Shown piece after piece: positions 17,475-27,018 of a stretch of 64,000 nt of DNA. The stretch is from Granulosicoccus sp036478595 (GTDB taxonomy: Bacteria; Pseudomonadota; Gammaproteobacteria; Granulosicoccales; Granulosicoccaceae): positions 1 through 64,000 of the forward strand of contig JAZGEF010000003.1 in assembly GCA_036478595.1 (NCBI GenBank). The letters are read 5' to 3'. Within the stretch, counting starts at the first letter, position 1. Every line of letters begins with the position of its first letter. Made by a program: the position numbers and the translations under genes. The notes beneath the pieces were generated by a model that was not told where the DNA came from, made no database searches, and saw only the letters and a program-made list of their open reading frames with translations.

Positions 17475-19097
17475 CTACAGTTGCGGCCCAGCAGCGACAA
17501 GCGCTTTGCCGCTATCGTTATCGGTGTATTGCTTAAAGTTATCAACAAATAACCCGGCTAGCTTTTGTGCGCGCTCATCCCACTGCGTTTGATCATCATA
17601 TGTTTTACGCGGATCAAGTAGAGCGGCGTTGATGTCACCTAATGACGTTGGGACTGCTAAATTAAAATACGGTATTACTGCAGTCTCACTATCATCGATT
17701 GAACCATCAAGAATCGCATTGATAATTGCGCGCGTAGCTTTTAACGAAATGCGTTTGCCGGAGCCATTCCAACCCGTGTTTACCAAATAGGCTCGTGCAT
17801 TAGATGCAAGCATACGCTTGCTGAGCTCTTCGGCGTACTTAGTCGGATGCAGGCTCAAAAATGCTTTGCCAAAGCAGGCAGAAAACGTCGGCTGAGCTTC
17901 GGTCACACCAAGCTCAGTACCAGCCAGTTTTGCAGTGAATCCTGACAAAAAGTGGTATTGAGTTTGTTCTGCATTCAACACCGATACCGCTGGCAACACA
18001 CCAAAGGCGTCGGCTGATAAAAAGATAACCCGTGAAGCATGACCACCGCGCGAAATAGGTTTAACAATATTTTCGATATGGTTAATCGGATATGACACTC
18101 GGGCGTTTTGAGTCTTACTGCCATCATCAAAATCGATTTCGCCATCGTCTTTGATTACAACGTTTTCTAATAGGGCATTACGACGAATAGCACCGAAAAT
18201 TTCAGGCTCATCATCGCGGCTTAGGTTTATTGTTTTAGCATAACAACCACCTTCAAAATTAAATACACCATCATCATCCCAGCCGTGCTCATCATCACCA
18301 ATTAGCTGGCGAACAGGGTCAGTAGACAAGGTTGTTTTGCCCGTACCAGACAAACCAAAAAATACCGCGGTGTCGCCATCTTTTCCGACATTAGCCGAAC
18401 AATGCATTGATGCAATGCCCTTTAGCGGCAACAGAAAATTCATGTAACCAAACAGGCCTTTCTTCATTTCACCGCCATACCAAGTGCCGCCTATCAGCTG
18501 CATCTTTTCGGTGAAGTTAAACACACAAAAATTTTCAGAGTTCAAACCTTGCGCTTGCCAATCCGGGTTAGTGGTTTTAGCCGCATTCATCACCACAAAG
18601 TCAGGCTCGAAAGTAGCGAGCTCTTCTAGCGAAGGTGGGATGAACATATTAGTAACAAAGTGAGCCTGCCAAGCCACTTCGGTAACAAAGCGTACCGCTA
18701 TGCGGGTACCTACATTGGCGCCACAATAAGCGTCCACTACAAACAGGCGTTTGCCTGATAGTTGGGTGGCAGTTAATTTCTTTAAATCATCCCAAACTTC
18801 TTGGCTAACGGGCTTGTTGTCATTTGAGCCCTGCTCTGACCACCAAAGCGTGTCGCGCGTAAGTTCATCGTTCACGATGAACTTGTCTTTTGGGCTTCGT
18901 CCTGTAAAGGCACCAGTATCAACGGCCACTGCGCCGCTGTTATTGGGCAGCGCACGCTCAAAGCCTTCAAGGCCTGGCGCTGTTTCTTCTTTATAAAGTT
19001 GTTCGTAGCTCGGGTTGTAAATGACTGCTACTACGTCATCAATTCCGTATGAGGCCAAACCAAGGCCGCCGGTCAAAAGTGTGGCCGACATAGTCAT
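17475..19097 (-). CDS. pckA: Phosphoenolpyruvate carboxykinase (ATP)
   Basis: A 540-residue ATP-dependent PEPCK, which turns oxaloacetate into PEP for gluconeogenesis. The kinase-1a P-loop is GLSGTGKTTLSTDP, followed by the metal site LIGDDEHGWDD and FNFEGGCYAKTI. The N-terminal substrate Arg region is GAFTGRSPKDKFIV. Length is normal. GGAGA lies five bases before the ATG at 19097; a second ATG two codons later is possible. Promoter and control probably lie in the 330-base gap upstream. Confidence 0.96.
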   Translation of the reverse strand: MTMSATLLTGGLGLASYGIDDVVAVIYNPSYEQLYKEETAPGLEGFERALPNNSGAVAVDTGAFTGRSPKDKFIVNDELTRDTLWWSEQGSNDNKPVSQEVWDDLKKLTATQLSGKRLFVVDAYCGANVGTRIAVRFVTEVAWQAHFVTNMFIPPSLEELATFEPDFVVMNAAKTTNPDWQAQGLNSENFCVFNFTEKMQLIGGTWYGGEMKKGLFGYMNFLLPLKGIASMHCSANVGKDGDTAVFFGLSGTGKTTLSTDPVRQLIGDDEHGWDDDGVFNFEGGCYAKTINLSRDDEPEIFGAIRRNALLENVVIKDDGEIDFDDGSKTQNARVSYPINHIENIVKPISRGGHASRVIFLSADAFGVLPAVSVLNAEQTQYHFLSGFTAKLAGTELGVTEAQPTFSACFGKAFLSLHPTKYAEELSKRMLASNARAYLVNTGWNGSGKRISLKATRAIINAILDGSIDDSETAVIPYFNLAVPTSLGDINAALLDPRKTYDDQTQWDERAQKLAGLFVDNFKQYTDNDSGKALVAAGPQL

Positions 19098-19425
19098 CGC
19101 GTTCTCCGCTTTATAGTTCTAGACAATATGATTTGTCTTTCGAGGAACGGCACTATACGACACTCGCAGGCTCTTGAAAACGTGCATTTTTCGCATTTCG
19201 AAGAGATAAATATTATCTTCTCGCAGCGACTACAAATTATGTAATTTAACTACATTATGTTGTGCGGTAATTCATATCCGCAGTGCCCAATTGGGTAGGC
19301 TAGGCACACCTTTTCCCATGGCTTCAAAAAAAAGGTTAGGCAACGCACAAAATATACCGCCAAAAAAGCAATATTATGTAGTTTCGATTCATTTTGCGTG
19401 AGTGCTCATTTGCGCACGATAGAGG
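19098..19425. other. Intergenic region upstream of pckA, no gene seen
   Basis: No convincing coding frame in 328 bases. It is AT-rich, with a near-palindrome AGATAAATATTATCT around 19206-19220 and an ATGTAATTTAACTACAT near-palindrome around 19238-19254. These could be regulator sites for pckA, which reads leftward from 19097. No regulator can be named. Confidence 0.4.
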
Positions 19426-19453
19426 AAAAAAAACCCGGCAAGCCGGGTTTTTT
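19426..19453 (-). terminator. Bidirectional intrinsic terminator after the GEVED/TSP3 gene
   Basis: AAACCCGGC at 19431-19439 pairs with GCCGGGTTT at 19442-19450 around an AA loop, with an A-run before and T-run after. On the minus strand it ends the gene that stops at 19476, marking the left border of the surface locus. It could also work on the plus strand. Confidence 0.88.
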
Positions 19454-19475
19454 CTATCTCTTGAAATCATCCGCA

Positions 19476-21140
19476 TTAGCGCATTGATTGACGCCGCCAC
19501 GCCAGCCGTACCAGGCTCAGTAAACTCAGAAGCAACAGTGCCACGCCTATGCTGTCAGGCTTACCCCTAGTGCTGCTACTCACCGAACAACCTGTTCCAG
19601 ACAAGCCCGTTTGGATCACTGGATTAGATCCATCGCTTACACCTGTGGTGCTGCCAGTTGAACTACCCGTTGTACTGCCTGAGCCATTACCAATGCTGTC
19701 AGCATCGCGGTAATCAGGGATGTTGTCACCATCTAGATCGGGGAACACACCCGAACTAAGGAACGCATTGGCAATGTTATCTTGAACGCCATCACTATTG
19801 GCATCATTAAAATCATCAACCATCAAGTTACCGTCTGTATCAGTACCACCAATTTCAAGGATGTCGCCTACGCTATCGTTATCACTATCGGTGTCGCGGA
19901 AATCGCGTATCGTATCTGCATCGCTATCAGGCACTGCAAATTTCGGCACATTCGAATCAGCGGCTGTTTCAACAGCATCGACCAAACCGTTTGTACCAAA
20001 TAACTGGCTACTATCCACCTGGCCGTTACGATCTACATCTAAGGCGCTTATGTTCACTTCACCCGAATTACCTTCCTGTATGTCGTGTAAGCCATCGTTA
20101 TCGCTATCTAAATCAAGGTAATCAGCGACACCATCTGAATCGGTATCAACCGGCGCTGTTGCAGCTGCACCCACTTCGATAGCATCAGGAATCGTATCGT
20201 TATCTGAATCAAGATCGTTTGAATTAGCTATACCGTCCTGATCAAAATCACCGTTACCTTCAACAGCATTGCTAATGCCATCACGATCATCATCATTGGC
20301 ATCAACTGCGCTATCCAATACTCCATCATCGTTAGAGTCTGTATCAAGATAATCAGGGATTCCGTCGTTATCGCTATCAACTGGCTGCCTGGCATCATTA
20401 CCCGCTTCGATGAAATCAGGAATTCCATCGTCGTCCGAATCAGTATCGAGATAGTCCTCGAATGCGTCACCATCAGTGTTTAAACCAACTTGCTCTACTG
20501 AATCTGGAATACCATCATTATCGTTATCAAGATCGTTTATGTCGGCAATTTCATCGCCATCAATATCTGACAAAATATTAAATGCGTAGTCTTCGACCTC
20601 ACCATTTGATAGCGGGCCGGCCGCATCATTTGCAGAAATCGGATCGGTGCTAATACGAACACGTAGATAGGTTACACCGATGTACTCAGTAGATAGGCCA
20701 GTTAAGTCAGACCAAACCATTTTAATTTTCTGGTTACTGCTGCCTGCAGGCACTGTTGAAAGTGCTGCTTCATCAGCGTCAAACATTCCGTTGCCGTCAA
20801 AATCTACCCAAGCAACCAAATTTGCTGCACTTGCGCCAGGGTTATAGACAAATACATTGGTATCGTAAGCCTTCCCGTTTTGTAGTAGCTCCGGATGCCC
20901 AAATACGCCGTCTTCCTCATCACCATCAGCGTCTGCTAATGCACTAGTGGCCGCCGCATTGTCGGTAGCCGGCTGCGGGCCCAGGTGCGAAGAATCTGCA
21001 ACCACTGCGTGCGTGGCCAGGCCGTAGCTTGCGGGTGCGTCACCCGTGTCGACTGCGAAGGCTGTGCCTAAAGGCGCCATGGCGAGAGGCAGGGCAAAAC
21101 AAACGTAGATCACAATCTTGTTGGCGGAGATACTAAACAT
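19476..21140 (-). CDS. Secreted GEVED / thrombospondin-3-repeat protein with C-terminal sorting-like tail
   Basis: A 554-residue exported protein. The signal peptide is about residues 1-29 (ends GTAFA). A GEVED domain follows, from VDTGDAPASYG to SNGEVEDYAFNI (about 30-190). Then come many Asp-rich calcium loops of the DxDxDGxxDxxD/E type (about 195-500), such as DLDNDNDGIPDSVE and DSDNDGIPDYLD, a Ser/Gly/Thr linker, and a tail: TGLSGTGCSVSS, a hydrophobic stretch SIGVALLLLSLLSLV and basic WRRQ. That tail resembles three-part C-terminal anchoring signals (GlyGly-, JDVT- or MYXO-CTERM types), but the exact class is not certain. AAGGA precedes the ATG. Inferred to be a calcium-bound surface protein. 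Last gene of the locus. Confidence 0.75.
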   Translation of the reverse strand: MFSISANKIVIYVCFALPLAMAPLGTAFAVDTGDAPASYGLATHAVVADSSHLGPQPATDNAAATSALADADGDEEDGVFGHPELLQNGKAYDTNVFVYNPGASAANLVAWVDFDGNGMFDADEAALSTVPAGSSNQKIKMVWSDLTGLSTEYIGVTYLRVRISTDPISANDAAGPLSNGEVEDYAFNILSDIDGDEIADINDLDNDNDGIPDSVEQVGLNTDGDAFEDYLDTDSDDDGIPDFIEAGNDARQPVDSDNDGIPDYLDTDSNDDGVLDSAVDANDDDRDGISNAVEGNGDFDQDGIANSNDLDSDNDTIPDAIEVGAAATAPVDTDSDGVADYLDLDSDNDGLHDIQEGNSGEVNISALDVDRNGQVDSSQLFGTNGLVDAVETAADSNVPKFAVPDSDADTIRDFRDTDSDNDSVGDILEIGGTDTDGNLMVDDFNDANSDGVQDNIANAFLSSGVFPDLDGDNIPDYRDADSIGNGSGSTTGSSTGSTTGVSDGSNPVIQTGLSGTGCSVSSSTRGKPDSIGVALLLLSLLSLVRLAWRRQSMR

Positions 21141-21328
21141 GACTAATTCCTTACTGTTTACGCGTTAACCTATATTGTATCTACACCTGCTTACTCAGCA
21201 ATAAAAACAAAGTATTCCTTGCAGGCTACTTCACATTTTTTACCGCTTACGTTGCCGTTCACCTTGTCAAACAAGTTGGTGATTAAGTCGCTAAAAAAAC
21301 TTGGCGTTTATCTTAGCTGGCATATCGG

Positions 21329-22594
21329 CTATTTGCGTCGGCGAATGGCAACTCGGTTTACCAAAGATTCACCACCCTCTTCCACCATCAGCGCCTTGGC
21401 GATTGGCTGAGTCCGCGATGCATTAACACCCACGCTTCTCATATATCGGATAACAGCAATGGTTCTTCGCCTCGAAAGCAGTAAATCTGTAGCGGGGTCC
21501 CCGGTGAGTGGTGAGTAAGCCCCAATTGCCACTTTGATATCGGGAAATTTTTGCAAGCTTGCGACAATTTCGTTTAACGCAGTTATCGAGCTAGCATCAA
21601 GTGTTGAGCTGCCATCTGCAAATACAACACCGGGTGCAGCTATGCTATAAAAGTCACAACCTTGCGCGTTTACGATTGCATGTTCACCTGAACCAGAGCA
21701 GGCATCTACCGCATCGGCAACACCATCTTTATCGGCATCTAAAACCAGCGTACTCAGAGCATTAATCTGTGCAATGGCAACGTTGGTATCAGTGGCCGGA
21801 CTGGGATTTAATGCAGGGACTTGAGGCCTGACTCTTTTGCGAGTTCGAGGCTTGGTTTGCCGTTCAATGCGAGTAGGCTTGGGTGTTATCGTCGGTATAG
21901 GCGTTAGAGATGGCTTAACAGGATTAACCACTGCCTTAGATATTGAGCTCGCCGACGCCGGTGCGCGTATGACTCTTGATTGCCTGGATGTTGCATCGTC
22001 AGTTAGTACAGCGTTTGGTGTGCGAGGGTTAAAACGGTAGATTAAGCTGAGTTGTGCATGGCTTGCATCGGTATCATGGCCCATGGCTTCAATACGCACA
22101 CCGAAACGTGGCGAGAGACCTATGTCGAGGCCGGCACCGAGCACCACATGGTTTTGATTGCGTTGGCGAACAGTGAAATCACCATCATTCTCCAATGTGC
22201 CTAGCCCAACACGGCCAAACATTGCCGTTTTAGTGCTGAGTGAAAGTTTGCCCAATATGGTCAGGTCAACAACTTGATACCCCAGCTTCAGATCATTATC
22301 AAATTCTGCATCACCCAAATCAGCCCCGCGCAATTCGAGCGCCCAGTTGTCTGCCATTTCCAAACCAAGGGTTAATTGCACTGCCGCGCTGGTGGAACCG
22401 CGCTGTTCTAAGGCTCGATCGGTCGTATCAACATCAAGCAAACTCACACCGACACCCAGCCCAGCATAGGCCACGGGGGTTTCAAAAACGGGAATACTAA
22501 TTTTGGGCCCGTTTGCGCAAGCAGCAACGGTTAAGGCCATGGCGATTGTGACGCAGTGCCGCACATATCGATGAAATCTGTATTTCTGGGCCAT
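21329..22594 (-). CDS. OmpA-type lipoprotein, N-terminal barrel plus degenerate OmpA C-domain
   Basis: A 421-residue protein with signal peptide and lipobox VAAC near residue 26. A barrel-like half follows (YAGLGVGVSLLDV ... SLIYRF), with repeated Gly-aromatic strand patterns shared with neighbours. A Pro/Arg/Lys linker, one Asp-rich TSP3 loop (DADKDGVADAVD) and an OmpA-like C-domain close the protein. In that domain the usual HTDxxG reads AYSPLTG and the usual NRRVE reads NRVAIR, so the peptidoglycan-binding Asp and one Arg appear lost. The ATG at 22594 has GAGG eight bases upstream and is preferred to TTG 22615. Function inferred: outer-membrane structural protein that may not bind peptidoglycan. 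Confidence 0.75.
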   Translation of the reverse strand: MAQKYRFHRYVRHCVTIAMALTVAACANGPKISIPVFETPVAYAGLGVGVSLLDVDTTDRALEQRGSTSAAVQLTLGLEMADNWALELRGADLGDAEFDNDLKLGYQVVDLTILGKLSLSTKTAMFGRVGLGTLENDGDFTVRQRNQNHVVLGAGLDIGLSPRFGVRIEAMGHDTDASHAQLSLIYRFNPRTPNAVLTDDATSRQSRVIRAPASASSISKAVVNPVKPSLTPIPTITPKPTRIERQTKPRTRKRVRPQVPALNPSPATDTNVAIAQINALSTLVLDADKDGVADAVDACSGSGEHAIVNAQGCDFYSIAAPGVVFADGSSTLDASSITALNEIVASLQKFPDIKVAIGAYSPLTGDPATDLLLSRRRTIAVIRYMRSVGVNASRTQPIAKALMVEEGGESLVNRVAIRRRK

Positions 22595-22725
22595 AGTCGC
22601 AACCTCGGTCAACAACGTAATATGTTGTGCGGAATCCTTAAAGTATGCAACAAATCGCGTTCTAAGCTAAAGGCAGACGTAGATGGATAGCAGGCTATGT
22701 CTATCAGTTAACACAAATACTGGAC

Positions 22726-22754
22726 AAAAAAAGCGCCACGCAATGCATGGCGCT
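22726..22754 (-). terminator. Intrinsic terminator after the 1299-aa TSP3/OmpA gene
   Basis: On the minus strand AGCGCCA and TGGCGCT (complements of 22748-22754 and 22732-22738) form a hairpin followed directly by seven T. It lies about 30 bases after the stop at 22781, so the downstream paralogue at 21329-22594 probably has its own promoter. Confidence 0.85.
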
Positions 22755-22780
22755 ATTGAATGCACTGAAAGCCTGAAGTT

Positions 22781-25700
22781 TTACGGCACTACATGCAGCT
22801 CGACACGGCGATTAGTAGCTCTACCTGCGCTGGTCGTGTTACTGGCTAACGGCTTTGACTCGCCGTAGGCCTGGGGTGCCAGGCGATTTCCAGCGACACC
22901 TTGCTGCACCAAATAACGAGCCACTGCAACCGCACGGCGCTTGGACAATTGCAAATTAGCTTCTGCCGGCCCTTGATTATCTGTGTGCGCGGCAACTGCT
23001 ACTCGAACACCAGGATAGCGATTTAGCACTTGCGCCACTTCAACAATCTTTTTCTGAGCGCCCAAGGTGAGCTTGTCAGATCCCGATTCAAAGTTAATAC
23101 CGTCAATGGCACCCGTAAATTCATCACAACCTACACTATCAACCGGCAAACCAGCGGTAGTGTTAGGACAGTTATCCAGAGTATCTGGCACACCGTCAGT
23201 ATCACTATCCAATTGGGCCGATGTTATTGATGGCGTTGTTTGTGTCGATAACGGCAACGCTGGCACAGTGTCGGCACCTTGTGCATCAATGGCTGCTAGC
23301 TGGCTCTCACTATCTGAACGCAGGCCGCCAGCATCGCCAAAGCGATAAACTAAACCCAGTTGTGCATACTTTGCATCAGTTTCGTGAGTGACATATTCTG
23401 CTCTTATGCCTAAGCCATTAGACAGACCGTATTCAATACCTAAGCCCGCCAACAGATGTGCATCGTTCAAGCGTTCAAATTCAACACCTTCTCCTTGGTT
23501 GCGCATAGTGCCCACACCAAAACGACCAAACACTGAAAAACCTTCGCGGCGTGATCGATTCTCGTGGCTATTTAAACCATAAACGATGGCGCTTAAGCCA
23601 CCTACCTGATAAGCAATCGTGGCATTGTCGGTTAGCTCCGCTTCGCCAAGATCACTGTAGTGCCCTTCTACTGAAAATCGATTGGTGATGTCGTAACCCA
23701 ATGCCACTGTACCGCCTGAACTTGAAGTTTCTGTCACCAGAATGCTGTCGTCCGTCGTTCTGGGTTCAAGCATACTACCCAAACCAGACACGCCACCATA
23801 GATGCGTCGATTGAAATCTGAACCGTAGTTATCGCCACCACCAAAGCTAGGCAGGCTTAACGAGCCGCAAGCCGCCAAGGAAAAACTGAGCACTGACAGT
23901 GCAGCAACGTTACGTAATTTGCGCATTCGAAGTAATAGAGTCATAAAGGCTGTCACCAACATTAGTGGGAAAATAGGATCGAAACCAAGCTTGAGATTAT
24001 TCACATTACTGATGGAGCAACCAACAGACGAGCCACTTAATCCAGTTTCAATAGTGTCATCGCTTGCCATACCCTCAAGCACATCAACGCCGTTGTCGCC
24101 ATCACCCAAAGGATTTGTAAAATCCGCATCAACCAAACCGCTGCCATTCGGATCCGCATCATATTGGTCATCAATACCGTCTCCGTCTGTATCAACACCA
24201 CCTGTAAAGCTGATATCAGCCATATCATCTATTCCATCGTTATCAGTATCAATTCCAGACGTGAAGTTAACATCCACCTCATCTGGAATGCCATCGCCAT
24301 CCGAATCATCAAGGCTATCCACACGACCGTTGTTGTTCGCGTCAACCCATCCCGATTCAATCAGATCAAACAAGCCATCTCCATCGCTATCCAAATCAAG
24401 CATGTCCGGCATACCATCACCATCGCTGTCAACAGGCGTAATTGACGCGCTGCTATCGTCAGCCCCATCAAAATTGGAATCAACGATAGAGTCTAGTACG
24501 CCATTCTTATCTTGATCCTGCACACCGCTAACTACCTCAAGTAAATCAGCCAAACCATCTTGATCACTATCCAGATCACGAAAATTTGCGTAACTGTCGC
24601 CGTCGGCATCAAAGCTTGATTCGATCGAATCGTAAACGCTGTCATTGTCACTATCCAGGTCGAGGAAGTCCGCCACCCCATCGCGATCACTGTCAGCAAC
24701 ACTAAAGATAGACGTCCCTGAATCAGCTGTCGACTCAAGTACGTCAACGAATCCATTACGGCCGACTTTAGAGTCCAGCCGGCCATCGTTATTATTGTCC
24801 AAATCAGTCAATTGTTTGATGTTTTCAGCGGCCTCTAGGCTGTCGAAGAGCCCATCACCATCGCTGTCTAAATCCAATAAATTAAGGATGCCGTCGCCGT
24901 CGTTATCCCCTTGACCTTCAATCAGATCAAGCAGGCCATCATTGTCGTCATCAGCATCAACGGAATCGACAATGCCATCCCCGTCGGAGTCCAGCGCACC
25001 ATCACTGCTTAGGTTGTTGTCGTTGGGAATTTGCCCCTGCGGCTGTTCTTGCGAATCAGCAATACCATCGCCATTGGAATCCAGCTCACGATAGTCAGCC
25101 GCGCCATCACCGTCGGTATCAACGGGTTTAGCAGGGTTATCACCCGCTTCGATGGCGTCAGACAAGCCATCATTGTCAGAATCGGTATCGCGATAATCAG
25201 CGCGGCCATCATCATCTGTATCGAATACGGGTAAAGCGCTGGCTTGGATTGATTCATCTACGCCTTTGCTGTCAGCATCAAAAAAATTATCGATACGACC
25301 ATCAAAATCGACGTCTATGCCACCGGCTTCAACCAGATCGGAGATGCCATCGTTGTCACTATCAGTGTCTAAGTAATCTGGGGTCCCGTCGCCATCGGTA
25401 TCTGCAATGACATAAATCAACTGCCCTGAATCTTTGTTGGTCTCAATCGCATCCGCAATACCATTGTTACCAACAGGAAAACTGATATCAATCGCACCAT
25501 CGACCTTTATGTCTAAAGCGCTAACCGCGCCGAAATCGTGTTGTGCTTCGCGATTGTCCAGCAAGCCATCGTTATCACTGTCCAAATCATTGGCATCGGG
25601 CCGGCCATCGCCATCGCTGTCTCTTGAATTGGCATCCGCCACGCCATTACCATCAGCATCGATCAAGCCTTCTACACTATCGGGTATGCCGTCGTTATCG

Positions 25701-26680
25701 TCGTCAAGGTCGTACTGATTTGCAATGCCATCAGCATCTCGATCCGGGCCATCATGTCGATTGGGCTGCCGATCTGGCCCCAGGTCCGATTCGCGATAAT
25801 CTGCTATACCATTGCCGTTTACGTCACCCGGTGACGATAAATCTGCGCCCGCTTCGTTGTTGTCAGATTTGCCATCGCCATCACTATCCCACTCGCGATA
25901 ATCCGCCGCGCCATCGTTGTCTGAATCAAGTGGTTTGCTTGGATTACCCCCACCTTCAATTAAGTCAGTGATGCCATCGCCATCAGAATCGGTATCGCGA
26001 AAGTCGAGCTGTCCGTCACCATCAGTATCAAAAATTGGCAAACCACTTGATTGGATTGTGTCACTTACACCCTTACCATCGACATCAGCAAATGAATCAA
26101 TACGTCCGTCGTTATCTGAGTCTGGCGCGCCCGCTTCAATTACATCGAAAATGCCATCGTTATCGCTGTCTTGATCGCGAAAATCAGGAATTCCATCTTG
26201 ATCAGAATCAAGCAAGGGGTATATAAGTTGAGCTGAATCGGGAGAGGTCTCGATAATATCCGCCACGCCATTGGCACCAACAAACACAGTGATGTCGATA
26301 GCACCATTAGGATTTTGATCCAGCGCTCTAACTGCACCGCGGTCGGCACGTGCCTCGAGGTTATCAAGAATGCCGTCGTTATCGCTGTCTAAGTCATAAC
26401 CGTCGAACGTACCGTCACCATCTGTATCAGATGATTCGGGATCGGCCACGCCGTTGTTGTCCAAATCGACAATACCTTCGTCAATATCAAGGATGCCGTC
26501 ATTGTCATCATCTAGATCAAGTTGATTAATGATGCCGTCACCATCCTCATCCGGGCCGCCGTCGGCTGCCGGTAATGATTGAGTACTGAGGAGAGCAATC
26601 CCTAGCGTAAGAGACATCACGAGCGTCATCTTTAAAGATACAGCCGACACAATTGAGCCAAACTCGAATCGTTTGTACAT
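22781..26680 (-). CDS. Large thrombospondin-3-repeat protein fused to an OmpA-type lipoprotein
   Basis: A 1299-residue protein of two parts. Part one: a signal peptide (about 1-37), then about 840 residues of Asp-rich calcium loops (DLDDDNDGILD, DSDGDGITD and many variants) with short GVADxIE spacers, ending near residues 885-918 in TGLSGSSVGCSIS, a hydrophobic stretch and RMRK. Part two starts at Met919 (codon at 23926) with what reads exactly as a lipoprotein signal peptide, MRKLRNVAALSVLS to LAAC (Cys938). It continues with a barrel-like domain (about 950-1110), one TSP3 loop and an OmpA C-domain with HTDNQG and NRRVE. The frame is unbroken, and no good ribosome site precedes Met919. It may be a real fusion or two translation products. 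Confidence 0.78.
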   Translation of the reverse strand: MYKRFEFGSIVSAVSLKMTLVMSLTLGIALLSTQSLPAADGGPDEDGDGIINQLDLDDDNDGILDIDEGIVDLDNNGVADPESSDTDGDGTFDGYDLDSDNDGILDNLEARADRGAVRALDQNPNGAIDITVFVGANGVADIIETSPDSAQLIYPLLDSDQDGIPDFRDQDSDNDGIFDVIEAGAPDSDNDGRIDSFADVDGKGVSDTIQSSGLPIFDTDGDGQLDFRDTDSDGDGITDLIEGGGNPSKPLDSDNDGAADYREWDSDGDGKSDNNEAGADLSSPGDVNGNGIADYRESDLGPDRQPNRHDGPDRDADGIANQYDLDDDNDGIPDSVEGLIDADGNGVADANSRDSDGDGRPDANDLDSDNDGLLDNREAQHDFGAVSALDIKVDGAIDISFPVGNNGIADAIETNKDSGQLIYVIADTDGDGTPDYLDTDSDNDGISDLVEAGGIDVDFDGRIDNFFDADSKGVDESIQASALPVFDTDDDGRADYRDTDSDNDGLSDAIEAGDNPAKPVDTDGDGAADYRELDSNGDGIADSQEQPQGQIPNDNNLSSDGALDSDGDGIVDSVDADDDNDGLLDLIEGQGDNDGDGILNLLDLDSDGDGLFDSLEAAENIKQLTDLDNNNDGRLDSKVGRNGFVDVLESTADSGTSIFSVADSDRDGVADFLDLDSDNDSVYDSIESSFDADGDSYANFRDLDSDQDGLADLLEVVSGVQDQDKNGVLDSIVDSNFDGADDSSASITPVDSDGDGMPDMLDLDSDGDGLFDLIESGWVDANNNGRVDSLDDSDGDGIPDEVDVNFTSGIDTDNDGIDDMADISFTGGVDTDGDGIDDQYDADPNGSGLVDADFTNPLGDGDNGVDVLEGMASDDTIETGLSGSSVGCSISNVNNLKLGFDPIFPLMLVTAFMTLLLRMRKLRNVAALSVLSFSLAACGSLSLPSFGGGDNYGSDFNRRIYGGVSGLGSMLEPRTTDDSILVTETSSSGGTVALGYDITNRFSVEGHYSDLGEAELTDNATIAYQVGGLSAIVYGLNSHENRSRREGFSVFGRFGVGTMRNQGEGVEFERLNDAHLLAGLGIEYGLSNGLGIRAEYVTHETDAKYAQLGLVYRFGDAGGLRSDSESQLAAIDAQGADTVPALPLSTQTTPSITSAQLDSDTDGVPDTLDNCPNTTAGLPVDSVGCDEFTGAIDGINFESGSDKLTLGAQKKIVEVAQVLNRYPGVRVAVAAHTDNQGPAEANLQLSKRRAVAVARYLVQQGVAGNRLAPQAYGESKPLASNTTSAGRATNRRVELHVVP

Positions 26681-27018
26681 AGTTTTGAATTATCACCACA
26701 GAAGAAAGAGCCTACATGCCCAGAAAAGCGCTAACGGCTGGCTAATTAGCCGTTAAAGATAACAGTTTCAATGTGACTAGTGCGCAAATTGTGTCATGTG
26801 ATTGACAATCATATGCGCAATGCTATTGTGAAAACAACTGTTAAATCGAAATTCGATGAGAATTCTAGACATGACCAGAGCGATCGTGCATTTAAGCCGC
26901 TACACAGGCGCGTAGCGTTGGGCGTTCCCGCAGAACCAAGGGGGGCCGAGATAGGGGTGCTACGTGCCCTCTTGGGGGATATCCACACAAACTAGCTGCC
27001 TCGTTAAAAAAAGCCAGG
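26681..27018. other. 338-base intergenic region with GC-rich structured patch
   Basis: No gene supported. The region upstream of the 1299-aa gene start (26681-26870) is AT-rich and probably holds its promoter. The part 26900-26985 is GC-rich, with repeated GTAGC/GCTAC complements (around 26899, 26912 and 26960) and C/G runs that could form alternative hairpins in the minus-strand transcript. AACTAGC and GCTAGTT arms near 26990-27022 flank the 3' end of the preceding gene. A possible attenuator or transcript end, not a proven one. Confidence 0.4.

Noticed and set aside
23919..24515. Plus-strand Ser/Pro-rich open frame (198 aa) opposite the TSP3 gene
   Set aside because: It arises from the reverse of Asp-rich repeats (GAT/GAC read as ATC/GTC in other frames) and shows only low-complexity Ser-Pro runs.
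22781..26680. Repetitive DNA that might be a CRISPR or tandem-repeat array
   Set aside because: The repeats are degenerate coding repeats for calcium loops in one frame, with no regular spacer-repeat length.
26780..26995. Plus-strand open frame (71 aa) in the 338-base gap
   Set aside because: No ribosome site or recognisable protein pattern, and it runs against the direction of all neighbours.
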